From the NCBI GenBank assembly GCA_963807085.1, contig CAWEBB010000013.1, positions 62,001 to 126,000 on the forward strand: a stretch of DNA of 64,000 nt, given 5' to 3'. Below, in pieces: positions 43,686-53,405 of the stretch (its first letter is position 1; every line of letters starts with the position of its first letter). Under the pieces are notes generated by a model, which saw only the letters and a list, made by a program, of their open reading frames with translations, ran no database searches and was not told the DNA's origin. A program made the translations under genes and the position numbers. Source of the stretch: JACKII01 sp963807085 (GTDB lineage Bacteria > Pseudomonadota > Alphaproteobacteria > Bin95).

Positions 43686-44633
43686 ATGTCCTCTTCCCGT
43701 ATTGTGATAGTCGGCGCCGGCGGTGTAGGCGGCCCGTTCGGCGTTACGCTGGCCCTCGGCGGCGCGGACGTTACCTTCATCGCCCGCGGCCCGCATCTGC
43801 AAGCGATCCGGGAACAGGGCTTGCGGGTTGAGGGCGCGCGCGGGGACTTCCACTGGCATCCGGCCCAGGCGACGGATGATCCCGCCAGCCTCGGGCCTGT
43901 GGACTATGTCATCTTCACCCCAAAGCTCTGGGATTTGGAGGCAACCGGCGCACAGATCAAACCGCTGGTCGGGCCGGAGACCGCCGTTATCCCCATCCAG
44001 AACGGCATCGACGCGGCGGATCGGCTGGCGCCGGTTCTGGGCAGGTCGCGGGTCATGGGCGGGGTCGCGGTCATCAACGCGATTATCGAGCGACCGGGCC
44101 TGATCCGGCAGCTCGGCAGCTTTCAGCATTTTACCTTTGGGGAGTTGGATGGCTCTGTTTCGCCCCGGGCAGAGCGGCTGAAAGAAACCTGCGACGGGGC
44201 CGGACTCGACGCGACCCTGTCCACCGACATCACCAAGGCGCTTTGGGAGAAATTCGTCTTCCTGGTTTGCGTTGCGTCGATCACCGGTGCCACGCGGCAA
44301 TGGACCGGTGTCAGCCGCGAAGATCCCGACGGCCGAGCGGTCATGCGCCAGGTAATGACCGAAATCACGGCGGTCGGCCAGGCTTGCGGCGTCGACCTGG
44401 CGGACGACTTGCCGGACCGACGGCTGGAACTGATCGACGGCCAGGACGGCCGCTCGATTGCCTCCATGGCCGTCGACCTTTTGCGCGGCAACAGGCTGGA
44501 ACTGCCCTGGCTGGCAGGCAAAGTCGTGGAACTCGGGCGGGAGAAAGGCGTGCCGACGCCGATCACCCATACGCTCTATGCCGTGCTGAAGCCCCATATC
44601 AACGGCCGCCCGGAAGACTCGCCAACCGGCTAG
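43686..44633 (+). CDS. panE: 2-dehydropantoate 2-reductase family protein
   Basis: NADPH-dependent ketopantoate reductase-type enzyme. The Rossmann motif IVGAGGVGGPFG is at about 6-17, with VDYVIFTPKLWDL, VIPIQNGID and KALWEKFVFLVCVASITGATR in the expected order. The catalytic Lys is in the KALWEKF region. The C-terminal EKGVPTPITHTLYAVLKPH is typical. A paralogue active on another 2-keto acid is possible. Its TAG stop is formed by the first bases of a palindromic repeat. Confidence 0.88.
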   Translation: MSSSRIVIVGAGGVGGPFGVTLALGGADVTFIARGPHLQAIREQGLRVEGARGDFHWHPAQATDDPASLGPVDYVIFTPKLWDLEATGAQIKPLVGPETAVIPIQNGIDAADRLAPVLGRSRVMGGVAVINAIIERPGLIRQLGSFQHFTFGELDGSVSPRAERLKETCDGAGLDATLSTDITKALWEKFVFLVCVASITGATRQWTGVSREDPDGRAVMRQVMTEITAVGQACGVDLADDLPDRRLELIDGQDGRSIASMAVDLLRGNRLELPWLAGKVVELGREKGVPTPITHTLYAVLKPHINGRPEDSPTG

Positions 44634-44745
44634 AGCAGATCCCTATCCGTTTGGATCGGGTGAATCTGCTCTAAATATAGGAATTAGAGCATCTTACCCC
44701 GGAAAATTGATCCCAAAGCGTTTCAATTTGATCGGGCGATGCTCT
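44632..44745. repeat. Two adjacent palindromic repeat elements
   Basis: Hairpin 1 spans 44632-44672 with arms AGAGCAGAT and ATCTGCTCT. Hairpin 2 spans 44686-44745 with arms AGAGCATC and GATGCTCT and an inner CAATTTGATCGGGCGAT. The same family recurs at 59129-59166. They may also serve as a terminator for panE. Confidence 0.8.
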
Positions 44746-44833
44746 GATGTGAGCTTCCAATAGGTCGTCCATTCGGACCAGACAAAGGGGACTGAAGTTA
44801 CCAAGCTTCAACCTTTCCCGGAGGCAAGGCCGA

Positions 44834-45470
44834 ATGAACATCCACCAGAATGCCCGTCTGACGCTTCTTGGTCGAGAGCGCTTGGTCCACCCGATGCTGA
44901 GCAGGGCCGCCGCACGAGTCGCAGGGGTTTGTCCGCGTACGGCCCGGAAATGGCTCAAGCGGTACCAGGCAGAGGGCGCAGCCGGCTCCTCTCGGCCTCA
45001 TCGGCTGCACAATCTCACGCCGCCTGCGACCATTACCCAGCCGGGTCTTGAGGCGGGCAGGCCCCGCCCGTCTCAGAGACCTGGAGCCCGCCGAACCGGT
45101 GCTTCGATACGAGCGCAAGACGCCTGGCGAGATCATCCATATCGACATCAAGAAGCTTGGCCGGTTCGAGCGTCCCGGCCTTCGAATAACCGGCGACCGC
45201 ACCGGTCAATCGCGCCCGCGCAGCGGCAAGCTGCCAGGAATGGCTGAAAATTCGTTCATGTCGCCATCGACAATCATTCCCGCCTGTCCTTTATCGAAAA
45301 CCAACGGCAAGGGCGAACGCTTCATCCAGACCGCGCTCCGCCAATGGGACTATGCCAGAGCCTATCAGACCTCTGACCAGCGAGCCGCTGACTTGCCGAT
45401 CTAGACCCATCTCTACAATCACCATCGACTACACGGCGGCACCGACTCGGCCTAAACCAGGACAACCTGT
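44834..45470 (+). pseudogene. IS481-type integrase/transposase remnant
   Basis: The start MNIHQNARLTLLGRERLVHPML and the helix-turn-helix CPRTARKWLKRYQAEGAAGSSRPH match IS481-family transposases. A frameshift near 45040 moves the reading to YERKTPGEIIHIDIKKLGRFERPG with the first Asp of the DDE core. Most of the central catalytic domain is missing: GMAENSFMSPSTIIPAC then NGKGERFIQTALRQWDYARAYQTSDQRAA. The C-terminal HLYNHHRLHGG lies beyond stop codons. It is an inactive relic, and it has cut into the adjacent poxB fragment. Confidence 0.75.
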
Positions 45471-45485
45471 TGAGGCACCACATCT

Positions 45486-46036
45486 AGTCACGGATTGCGG
45501 GTGGATCAGTTCGGGATCGGGCTCGTTCGCGGCATCCGCATAGCCCTCGCGGTCTACCTGCCAGTGCTTCAGCGCCTTCTTCAGATGGCGATCACTTTCT
45601 TTGCCCTTCAGCAACGGAGCAGTGCCTCGATCATGGCCGCCAAATCGTCCCATCAGGCCCAAATGCACCGGCACCCGGCGGCGCAAATGCGGGCCGTCGG
45701 TGTCGATCCGGACGACTGCCGCTTTATCCGCCCAGCACTGCGCATAGACGAAATCCGTGCCGGGACAGAGAGTTACCTCGGCAGCATTGATCGCATCGAC
45801 GCCGGCGCGATCGCCGAGCATACCGATACTGAAGGAGTACTCCGGCTCGATGAACTCCGCGGTGCGGTTGGTATGGGCTGCGGGCGCCTGCAGATGCCGC
45901 GCCAGCGCCACCACCTTTTCATTGACATGGCGCGCGCCTATGCCGGCGTGGATGGTCACGCTGCCAGCCTCTTTCAGCAGCGCCGCGCGCCTGCCTGCAC
46001 AAGCGTGTCCACGATAACTTCGGAAACCTTTGGCAT
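45486..46036 (-). pseudogene. poxB: Pyruvate oxidase/TPP-dependent dehydrogenase fragment, internally deleted
   Basis: A normal PoxB-type N-terminus (MPKVSEVIVDTLVQAGARR) starts at 46036 but after about 19 residues jumps to LLKEAGSVTIHAGIGARHVNEKVVALARHLQAPAAH, the start of the central domain. The TPP-binding N-terminal domain is thus deleted. The central domain continues through GTDFVYAQCWADKAAVVRID and RRRVPVHLGLMGRFG to ELIHPQSVT, where the IS481 remnant begins; the C-terminal domain is lost. Joining the pieces also needs a frame change near 45975. It cannot encode an active enzyme. Confidence 0.8.
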
Positions 46037-46068
46037 GTGGTTGGAACTGTCAGCACATGGTCATTAGT

Positions 46069-47703
46069 CTAGTCTACGCAGGCGCGGCGGCGGACAAGGT
46101 CGACGGCCGGTTTAAAGCTCTCGGCCTGGGCGGCCTCCCACCAATCGGCATAAAGCGTATCCTCTGGTGCATCGCGCAGGATGTTTTCAGGCAGAAAGGA
46201 ATGGATGTAGTCCATCGTCTCGCCCTTCTCCGGGCCCACGCGGTGCATCATGTGATGCGGTTGCAACTCGCAGGGATGTCGGAGCCCCGCGGCGGCGGTC
46301 ATCTCGGTTAGCGCGGCTATCGTCTTTGCATGGAACCGCGCCGCGCGCTCGCCCTGCACCTCCGGCACCAGCCCGCGCTGGCGGGCCGGATCTTGGGTGG
46401 TCACACCGGTGGGACAGGTGCCGAGATGGCAACGCATGGCCTGGATGCAGCCAACAGAGAACATGAAGGCGCGCGCCGCATTGCACCAGTCGGCGCCCAT
46501 CGCCAAATTGCGCGCCAGTCCCATGCCGGAATAGACCTTTCCGCTGGCCGCGAGCCGAATATCGTCCTTCAGACCGCAGCCCACCAGCGCGTTGCGCACC
46601 AGAAGCAGCCCCTCGTTGAGCGGCATGCCGACCCAGTCGGACAATTCCAATGGCGCCGCGCCGGTGCCGCCCTCGCCGCCATCGACAACGATGAATTCCG
46701 GCTTGATGCCGGTCTTCATGATCGCCTTCATGATCGCGAACACCTCGTAGGGCTGCCCGACGCAAAGCTTGAGCCCCACCGGCTTGCCGCCCGACAATTC
46801 GCGCATGTGGGCGGCGAACTCCAGCAACTCGATCGGGGTCGAAAAGGCGGAATGGCCGCGGGGCGACAGGCAGTCCTCGTGCGCCGGAACGCCCCGCACG
46901 CGGGCAATTTCCTCCGTTACCTTGGCGCCCGGCAGCAGACCGCCATGGCCGGGTTTGGCTCCCTGGCTCAGCTTGATCTCCGTCATCTTGATCGCGTCGC
47001 GGCTGGCGCCGTCGCGAAACCGCTCGGGGTCGAAACGGCCGTTCCGGTCGCGGGCGCCGAAATAGCCTGAACCCAACTCCCACACCAGATCGCCGCCGTT
47101 TTCCAGATGATAGTCGCTCAAGCCGCCTTCGCCGGTGTCGTGGTAGAACCCGCCCCGTTTTGCGCCAAGGTTCAGCGCCTTAATAGCGTTGGCCGAAATT
47201 GCACCGAAACTCATGGCGGAGATGTTGAAAACAGAGGCCGAATAGGGCCGCCCGGTTTGCTCGTTAGCCACCTCGACCCGCGGATCAGCATCGGTGTCGG
47301 CGGCGGGGGCGATGGAGTGCATCAGCCACTGATATTCGTGACCGTCCGTGTCATGCTCGGTGCCGAAGGGGTGGGTGTCGGTCTCGCCCCGCGCGCGGGC
47401 ATGCACCAGATTGCGTGCGTCGAAGGAAAAGGGCGTGCCGGTCAGATCGTCTTCGACGATGTAGGCGCGCAGGTACGGGCGGAGCATATAGAAGAGCCAG
47501 CGGATGCGGCCGGCGACCGGATAGTTGCGCGTAATCGTCCACCTGGTCTGCATCCAGTCGTAGAGACCCAGCGCGACCAGCGGCACGGTCAGCAGCAACG
47601 GCCAGAGCCACCGGATGTCGTCGACCAGGGCGAGCAGGAAAAGGACGCCGCTGAGCGCGATAGCTGTCACCGGGATGATCGCGCGCTTGATCGTGTTCAA
47701 CAT
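46069..47703 (-). CDS. FMN-binding glutamate-synthase-family protein
   Basis: A 544-residue protein. Two hydrophobic segments at about 9-50 suggest a membrane anchor, followed by a GltB-like FMN domain (SAMSFGAISANAIKALNLGAKRGG, GEGGLSDYHLENGGDLVWELGSGYFG, IKLSQGAKPGHGG, VDGGEGGTGAAP). A Cys cluster CIQAMRCHLGTCPTGV probably holds a 3Fe-4S-type cluster. The glutamine amidotransferase domain is missing, as in archaeal-like and stand-alone members, so it may be an oxidoreductase with a different amino donor. Confidence 0.88.
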   Translation of the reverse strand: MLNTIKRAIIPVTAIALSGVLFLLALVDDIRWLWPLLLTVPLVALGLYDWMQTRWTITRNYPVAGRIRWLFYMLRPYLRAYIVEDDLTGTPFSFDARNLVHARARGETDTHPFGTEHDTDGHEYQWLMHSIAPAADTDADPRVEVANEQTGRPYSASVFNISAMSFGAISANAIKALNLGAKRGGFYHDTGEGGLSDYHLENGGDLVWELGSGYFGARDRNGRFDPERFRDGASRDAIKMTEIKLSQGAKPGHGGLLPGAKVTEEIARVRGVPAHEDCLSPRGHSAFSTPIELLEFAAHMRELSGGKPVGLKLCVGQPYEVFAIMKAIMKTGIKPEFIVVDGGEGGTGAAPLELSDWVGMPLNEGLLLVRNALVGCGLKDDIRLAASGKVYSGMGLARNLAMGADWCNAARAFMFSVGCIQAMRCHLGTCPTGVTTQDPARQRGLVPEVQGERAARFHAKTIAALTEMTAAAGLRHPCELQPHHMMHRVGPEKGETMDYIHSFLPENILRDAPEDTLYADWWEAAQAESFKPAVDLVRRRACVD

Positions 47704-48082
47704 GGTCGTTCCTGTGTTGCCGGGCCTGTATTACCGGGGTATCTGCATGGCTCCTATCCGCACCTCTCCTGCCGCAGAACAAGCCCCTCCGACACCGCCA
47801 GCGCTGTGTCCCTGCGCTAGCGGCTTCCAGCCGACATCGCTCGGGGGGCACGCTCGCAAAAACAGGTGACGGGGGAGGCGCTGCGGCGTGGCAAAGGTCA
47901 GCCCTTGCGGCGTCTCATGCAATGGTCTGTCTGCATGTACATAGAGCGTGCTGCCGTCGCACCGCAAGAAATTCGCCGGGCCGGGCCTCGCCATTTCCCT
48001 TACGAACGGGAATGCAGCGCTCCGCCGTAATGCCGGCATCGCGCCGAGACAAATTAAGCGCTGAGACCGGCAGAAAAGCCGT
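47704..48082. other. Spacer between minus-strand genes, no supported gene
   Basis: This region is 379 bases long. A 102-residue minus-strand frame (47731-48039) exists, but has no recognisable motif and GC-skewed composition expected of a chance frame. It probably holds the promoter of the glutamate-synthase-like gene. Confidence 0.3.
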
Positions 48083-49189
48083 TCAACGGCCGAGCACCTG
48101 CTGCGTTGCCGGATCGAACAAATGCATGTGGCTCATGTTGGCGGAGAGTGTGGTGGTTTCTCCGGCCTGCGGGTTCGCGCTCGGATCCAAGCGCGCGCAC
48201 ACTTCCGCGCCGTTAATCGAGAGGTAGACGAGCGTGTCCACGCCCATCGGCTCGACCACGTCGAGCGTCGCAGAAAGCGGGGCTGCGGACTCGCCTTCGC
48301 GCGGCGCCCGCACTTCGGTCAGATGCTCCGGCCGGATGCCAAACTCCAGGTCCTTGCCGACATGGTCGCGATAGCGAGCAGTGCTATCCTCCGGTACCGG
48401 CAACGCCGTGTCTTCCGACAGCCGGACGGCGAGCCCGTTACCCGCCCGCTCCAGCCTGCAGGGGATGAAGTTCATCGCCGGGGAGCCGATAAAGCCCGCA
48501 ACGAAGCGGGTGGCGGGCGCATGGTACAGGTCGTTGGGGGCACCGATCTGTTCGATGTTGCCATTGTTCATCACCACGACCCGGTCGGCGAGGGTCATCG
48601 CCTCAATCTGATCGTGGGTGACATAGACCGTCGTCACGGGCACCTTTTGGTGCACGCGCTTGATTTCGGTCCGCATCTGCACGCGCAACTTCGCGTCCAG
48701 GTTCGAGAGCGGCTCGTCGAACAAGAAAACCTTGGGGTTGCGCACGATCGCGCGGCCCATGGCGACCCGCTGGCGTTGGCCGCCGGACAGTTGGCGCGGC
48801 TTGCGGTCGAGCAGGTCTTCGATATTCAGGATTTGCGCGGCTTCGTCCACACGCCGGCGAATTTCTTCTTTCGGGAACCGCTTCAGGCGCAGGCCGAAAG
48901 ACATGTTCTCTGTCACCGTCATGTGCGGGTAGAGGGCGTAGTTCTGGAATACCATGGCGATATCCCGGTCTTTCGGCGGTACGTCGTTGACCACCTGGCC
49001 GTCGATCTTGATTGCGCCGTCGGTGATCTCTTCCAGACCGGCGATCATGCGCAGCGTCGTGGATTTGCCGCAGCCGGAGGGGCCGACCAGCACCACGAAT
49101 TCCTGGTCGGCGATATTCAGGTCGATGCCGCGAACGGCAAGGACGTCATCATATTTCTTGATGACTTTGTGCAGGGAAACGTCGGCCAC
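48083..49189 (-). CDS. Sugar ABC transporter ATP-binding protein (UgpC/MsmK type)
   Basis: A 368-residue ATPase of the CUT1 carbohydrate importer class. It has Walker A GPSGCGKST, the Q-loop VFQNYALYPHMTV, the signature LSGGQRQRVAMGR and Walker B VFLFDEP. A C-terminal TOBE/regulatory domain at about 240-368 ends MSHMHLFDPAT. A GTG start at 49189 gives MADVSLHKVIKKYDD. It is downstream of two permease genes with only 4 bases between, completing the importer. Confidence 0.94.
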   Translation of the reverse strand: MADVSLHKVIKKYDDVLAVRGIDLNIADQEFVVLVGPSGCGKSTTLRMIAGLEEITDGAIKIDGQVVNDVPPKDRDIAMVFQNYALYPHMTVTENMSFGLRLKRFPKEEIRRRVDEAAQILNIEDLLDRKPRQLSGGQRQRVAMGRAIVRNPKVFLFDEPLSNLDAKLRVQMRTEIKRVHQKVPVTTVYVTHDQIEAMTLADRVVVMNNGNIEQIGAPNDLYHAPATRFVAGFIGSPAMNFIPCRLERAGNGLAVRLSEDTALPVPEDSTARYRDHVGKDLEFGIRPEHLTEVRAPREGESAAPLSATLDVVEPMGVDTLVYLSINGAEVCARLDPSANPQAGETTTLSANMSHMHLFDPATQQVLGR

Positions 49190-49193
49190 GGGA

Positions 49194-50111
49194 TCACCCT
49201 TTCGTCGCGCCGGAGGTCAGGCCGGCAATATAATAGTCCATAAGGAAGGCATAGATGATCAGCGGCGGGGCTGCGCCGAGCAACGCGCCGGTCATGATCT
49301 GGCCCCAATTGAAAACATCACCCTTAATCAGCGTCGTCACGATGCCGACTGGCAGCACGAGCTGGTCTTCCGAAGTGGTAAAGGCCAAGGGGTAGAGAAA
49401 CTGCGCCCAGGAGACCGTGAAGGCGAAGATCGTCGCCGCGATAATGCCCGGTATTGCAACCGGAATGAAGATCTTGGTCAAGGTCTGCATCCAGGACGCA
49501 CCGTCGATCAAAGCCGCCTCGTCCAGTTCCTTTGGAATGGAGGCGAAGTAACCGATCATGATCCAGGTGCAGAACGGCACCGTCAGCGTGGGGTAGAGGA
49601 TCAGTAATACCCACCAGTTGTTGATTAACTCAATGCCAGTAAGATTGCGGAACTCGGCAAAGATCTTGAACAGCGGGATGAACAGCAGGGTTTCCGGCAC
49701 CAGGTATGTGAGAAAGACACCGGTCGCGAGCGCGCCGGAACCCCAGAACTTCATGCGGGAAAGGGCAAAGGCAGAGGGGATGGCAATGATCATGGTGATG
49801 GTGACGACGAAGATCGAAACAAGCGCGGAATTGCGGAAAAAGATCAGGTAACTGTTCTTGGTAAGCAACTCGATATAGTTTTCGAGCGTCGGATTATACA
49901 CCCACCAGGGATTGGTGATCGCCGATATCTCCGCGCTTGTCTTCAGCGACGTGATGAACATGTAGATCGGCGGCATCAGGAAGAAGAGCGCGAACAGCAC
50001 CAGAAAGAAATACGACCAGCGCAGCGCCCAACGGCGGCTGCGGCTCACACTGCCGTATTTCGACCGGGTCGGGCTGCCGGCGGCATCGACGGGATGTGCG
50101 GTAGTTGCCAT
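49194..50111 (-). CDS. Sugar ABC transporter permease (MalG-like)
   Basis: A 305-residue inner-membrane permease with six helices. The EAA loop KELDEAALIDGASWMQTLTKIFIPVAIPG, which contacts the ATPase, is clear. It has a cytoplasmic basic N-terminus and a first helix at about 31-54. Its start overlaps the stop of the other permease by one base, so the subunits are co-translated. Confidence 0.93.
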   Translation of the reverse strand: MATTAHPVDAAGSPTRSKYGSVSRSRRWALRWSYFFLVLFALFFLMPPIYMFITSLKTSAEISAITNPWWVYNPTLENYIELLTKNSYLIFFRNSALVSIFVVTITMIIAIPSAFALSRMKFWGSGALATGVFLTYLVPETLLFIPLFKIFAEFRNLTGIELINNWWVLLILYPTLTVPFCTWIMIGYFASIPKELDEAALIDGASWMQTLTKIFIPVAIPGIIAATIFAFTVSWAQFLYPLAFTTSEDQLVLPVGIVTTLIKGDVFNWGQIMTGALLGAAPPLIIYAFLMDYYIAGLTSGATKG

Positions 50112-51031
50112 CAGACCTCACTCCCCCGTTTGACGATGTCGCGCAGAATGATCACCGCCGCGATCGCGAGAAACGGCATCATGAACAGCGAAACGCTGGC
50201 GCCGAGCGGAATATCGCCGCTTTCGATGCCGACCAGAAACGCCCAGGTCGCGAACACGTGTGTCGTATCGAGAGGGCCGCCCGCCGTCAGGATGCGGACA
50301 ATGTCGAAATTCGCGAAGGTGACGATCAACGAGAACAGCACGGTGATCGCGATGATATTGCGCATCATCGGCAGCGTTATGTACCAGATGCGCTGCCACC
50401 AAGTCGCGCCGTCGATCAGCGCTGCCTCGTAAAGCTGGTCCGGCACCGATTTCAGGGCCGCCAGATACATGATCATGAAGAACGGCGAGCCGATCCAGAT
50501 ATTGACCAGGATGACCGAAAACCGCGCCCAGGCCGTGTCGCCGGTCCAGGGGATCGGATCGCCGCCGAACTGGAGGATGATCCAGTTAAAGGCGCTGTAG
50601 GAAGGGTCGAACAGCCAGAGCCAGGCAAGCGTGCTCATTGCCGGCGGGATAACCCACGGCACCAGCAGCATGCCGCGCCACTTGCGCTGGCCCTTGTTGG
50701 GGATGTTGTGGACGAAGTGCGCCACGATAAAGCCGATGATGGCTTTGAAGATCACCGCCGAGATGGCGAAGATGCATGATTGCTTCACCACCATCCAGAA
50801 GGTCTCGCGCCCGAACAGGAATTCGAAATTTCCCAGGCCGACAAACTTGGTCATGCCTTTGTTCAATGTGGCCAGATGCATGGCATAGCCGGCCGGATAG
50901 AGCACCAACAAACCGATCACCAGGAGGAGCGGCAGGGTCATCAGAAACGCGATGGTCGACCGGCGCCGAAGCATGTGTCGCATGCGGCGGCGGGGGACGA
51001 CCGGTTCTGGAGCGTGGAAGATGTCGGTCAT
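50111..51031 (-). CDS. Sugar ABC transporter permease (MalF/UgpA-like)
   Basis: A 306-residue permease. A basic, Arg-rich N-terminus (RRRMRHMLRRRS) precedes the first helix at about 30-50. The EAA motif DQLYEAALIDGATWWQRIWYITLPMM is present. It pairs with the MalG-like subunit downstream, with a one-base overlap, and follows the binding-protein gene by 77 bases. Confidence 0.93.
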   Translation of the reverse strand: MTDIFHAPEPVVPRRRMRHMLRRRSTIAFLMTLPLLLVIGLLVLYPAGYAMHLATLNKGMTKFVGLGNFEFLFGRETFWMVVKQSCIFAISAVIFKAIIGFIVAHFVHNIPNKGQRKWRGMLLVPWVIPPAMSTLAWLWLFDPSYSAFNWIILQFGGDPIPWTGDTAWARFSVILVNIWIGSPFFMIMYLAALKSVPDQLYEAALIDGATWWQRIWYITLPMMRNIIAITVLFSLIVTFANFDIVRILTAGGPLDTTHVFATWAFLVGIESGDIPLGASVSLFMMPFLAIAAVIILRDIVKRGSEV

Positions 51032-51108
51032 CGCTTGCTTCGATCGTGACGGGAAATGCCCGCCGCCCCGGTGAAGGACGGCGGGTTTCGTTCAGCGGAC
51101 GGAAGGGT

Positions 51109-52455
51109 CTAGGTGCGCATATAGCCTTCGCACTCGCTCTCGGCCCAGCGAATGGCCTGATCCATATCCTCGCCTTGCATTATGCGAACAACCATTTTCG
51201 GCATCGTGCCCTGGGCGAAGATCTGCGCGGCAATGGCATGGGGGGCCGGCGCTGCGGCGATAGACAGCGTCTGATGGCCATAGGGGTCCGGATAGTGGAA
51301 CAGTGTACCCTTCGGCGGCTCCACGTTGCCCCAGATGTCGAACTTGGTGAAGTTCGCGAACGGCGGAATGTCATAGCCGCCACTCGCCTCCACCATGGAG
51401 TAGGCTGCTTCTTTCGACGACATGTGGACCAGCAGACTCTTCGCCGCTTCCTTCTGCTGGCTGAATTCCCAGATACCCCAGAAGAATGGCAGGAACGGGC
51501 CAAAGCGGCCGTTCGGGCCGGACGGGAAGCCGTGGCTCCATAGGTTCTGAGCTATCTCCGGCGCGTCGCGCTTGGCAACCGCCCAGGCGCTCGGCGGGTT
51601 CATGATCATCGAACCGTTGCCCGAAACCAGCCACTTGTTGTTGGAAGCGTCATCCCAGGCTGGCGCATCGGGCGCCAGCAGCGGTCCGAGTTCCACCAGA
51701 TATTCCAGTGCCTTGCGGACTTCCGGCGAATTGACAACGATGGCACCTTCCTCATCCACCAGTTTCGCGCCGAAGGCGTGGAAGAAGGCGCCGACCGAAT
51801 CGACGCTGTCAGACGTCACGCCGAGACCGATGCCGATCGGATTACCGCCGGCATGGCAGGCCTTGGCCGCCTTCATGAACGTGTCGAGGTTCCAGTCCTT
51901 GTCCTGCGGCTCCGCGCCCGCAGGGTAGATCGCCTGGATGTCGATGCCGGCATGTTTCTTGAGCAGGTCGATGCGGGAACAGGGGCCCTTCATCTGGCTG
52001 CCTACCGTCGCGGGCACGCCGAGCCACTTGCCATCCACCTTGCCAAGGTACTCAACGGTGCCATTGACCGCGCCATTTTCGTTGATCAGGTCATCGACGA
52101 TATCGTTCACTCCGTGCAGCTTGTTAGCGTACTGCGCAGGGTACCAACTCGAGAAAGCCATCACGTCGTGGCCTGACTCCGCCAGGGCTTCCGCGGCCCA
52201 GGTCAACCGAATCTTAGAGCCTTGGGAGGTAATGTAGTCGAGCTTGACCTCGACATTTTCTTTTTTCGACCACTCGTCGATCAGCTTGCGGGTGGCGCTG
52301 TTGGCGCCCGGTACCCAGTGATCCCACAGCCCGACCGAGAGCGTACCGGCGGCATAGGCGCGCTTGACATAGGGTGCGGCCAGTGCCGCCGCCGACACCG
52401 CAGCCGTGGTACCGAGGAATTGGCGGCGGGAGGGCTTGTTTTGTAGGTGTTTCAT
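51109..52455 (-). CDS. Tat-exported sugar-binding protein of the ABC importer
   Basis: A 448-residue periplasmic type I binding protein (COG1653 type). The start at 52455 follows a GGAGG site. The signal peptide carries the twin-arginine motif SRRQFLG at about 9-15 and an alanine-rich cleavage zone ending AYA. The mature part has WDHWVPGANSATRKLIDEW and WGVPATVGSQ-like substrate elements. The Tat signal implies export in folded form. As first gene of the importer operon it sets the substrate, which is likely a sugar or polyol but is not defined by the sequence. Confidence 0.92.
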   Translation of the reverse strand: MKHLQNKPSRRQFLGTTAAVSAAALAAPYVKRAYAAGTLSVGLWDHWVPGANSATRKLIDEWSKKENVEVKLDYITSQGSKIRLTWAAEALAESGHDVMAFSSWYPAQYANKLHGVNDIVDDLINENGAVNGTVEYLGKVDGKWLGVPATVGSQMKGPCSRIDLLKKHAGIDIQAIYPAGAEPQDKDWNLDTFMKAAKACHAGGNPIGIGLGVTSDSVDSVGAFFHAFGAKLVDEEGAIVVNSPEVRKALEYLVELGPLLAPDAPAWDDASNNKWLVSGNGSMIMNPPSAWAVAKRDAPEIAQNLWSHGFPSGPNGRFGPFLPFFWGIWEFSQQKEAAKSLLVHMSSKEAAYSMVEASGGYDIPPFANFTKFDIWGNVEPPKGTLFHYPDPYGHQTLSIAAAPAPHAIAAQIFAQGTMPKMVVRIMQGEDMDQAIRWAESECEGYMRT

Positions 52456-52746
52456 GGGCTTACCTCCAAATCTCTTTTGTTGTCGAGGCGCAATTGTCAC
52501 GCGCCACACCTTAACCGACATTCTTGTATCTGAAGTCGATGGTAAAAAGGCTATACCCGAATATTGGGGAATCCAAGGCAAAATCGCACCCGGGTCTCTC
52601 TCAACATGGCCCTCCCGCAGGCCGGGCGATCGTGGCCGGTGGTTGCGTGGTCGAGAGGCGGTTGGCGTTGCCGCGGTTCGGCGCGCCATTAAGAACTGCC
52701 AGCGGCCGTGTCGGCCTTGGATCGTCGGTCTGGTCAGCTTGGATCG

Positions 52747-53136
52747 TCAGGGCGTCATCGGCGCCCAGCGTCGGGTGAGTTCGTTGCGATCGTCGTAGCT
52801 GGCTTCGAAAATCGGAGCGGCGAGGGTGGCGCGCACATGCAGTTCGACCTCGCCCACATTGCGGAAGCCGTGGAACCTGCCCGCCGGAATGATGATGCTC
52901 TGGCCACCGGTGACCCCCTGTTTCTGCGCGCCGATCCAAATCTCGGCTTCGCCCGCGACCACCGTCAGCACCTCCTCGACCGCGTGCTGGTGGGTGGGCG
53001 CGCCCAGACCCGGGTCGCAGAACTGCTCGAAAATGCAGAGCTGGGCCGAGCCGGTGACGGCGGAGACCAGCATGACCGTGCGCACGCCGGGGCGCCATTC
53101 CTCTAGCGGCTGCGTGGCTTGATTGACGACGTGCAT
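52747..53136 (-). CDS. Single-domain cupin protein
   Basis: A 129-residue cupin. Metal-site motif 1 is around APTHQHAVEEVLTVVAGEAEIWIG with two His and a Glu, and motif 2 is PAGRFHGFRNVGEVELHV with another His. Short cupins act as dioxygenases, isomerases or sensors; no substrate can be assigned. It lies between the binding-protein gene and the divergent DUF378 gene and is probably transcribed alone. Confidence 0.84.
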   Translation of the reverse strand: MHVVNQATQPLEEWRPGVRTVMLVSAVTGSAQLCIFEQFCDPGLGAPTHQHAVEEVLTVVAGEAEIWIGAQKQGVTGGQSIIIPAGRFHGFRNVGEVELHVRATLAAPIFEASYDDRNELTRRWAPMTP

Positions 53137-53405
53137 GGGGCGCCCCTCCTTCGATCGGGGTGCTGCGGCTGGCGTTCATCTGCGGCGGCGCGGTGAACTT
53201 CGGGCATGCATCGGCCGTCAGGATCATTCGCCTGATATCAGACTACCCGCACCGGTCTAACGCCGCCACTGACATGATCGATTGCAAAGGGAGCGGGGCG
53301 GAGCTATCCTGCGCCGGATCTCATTGATATAAGGATGGAACTTTACCACCTTAACGCACGTTACCTTTGGTATCTTATCTTCCACACAAGCCGGAGAACT
53401 ACTCC

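Noticed and set aside
47731..48039. Possible 102-residue gene between glutamate-synthase-like and ABC ATPase genes
   Set aside because: It has no recognisable motif, poor start context and a composition expected of a chance frame in GC-rich DNA.
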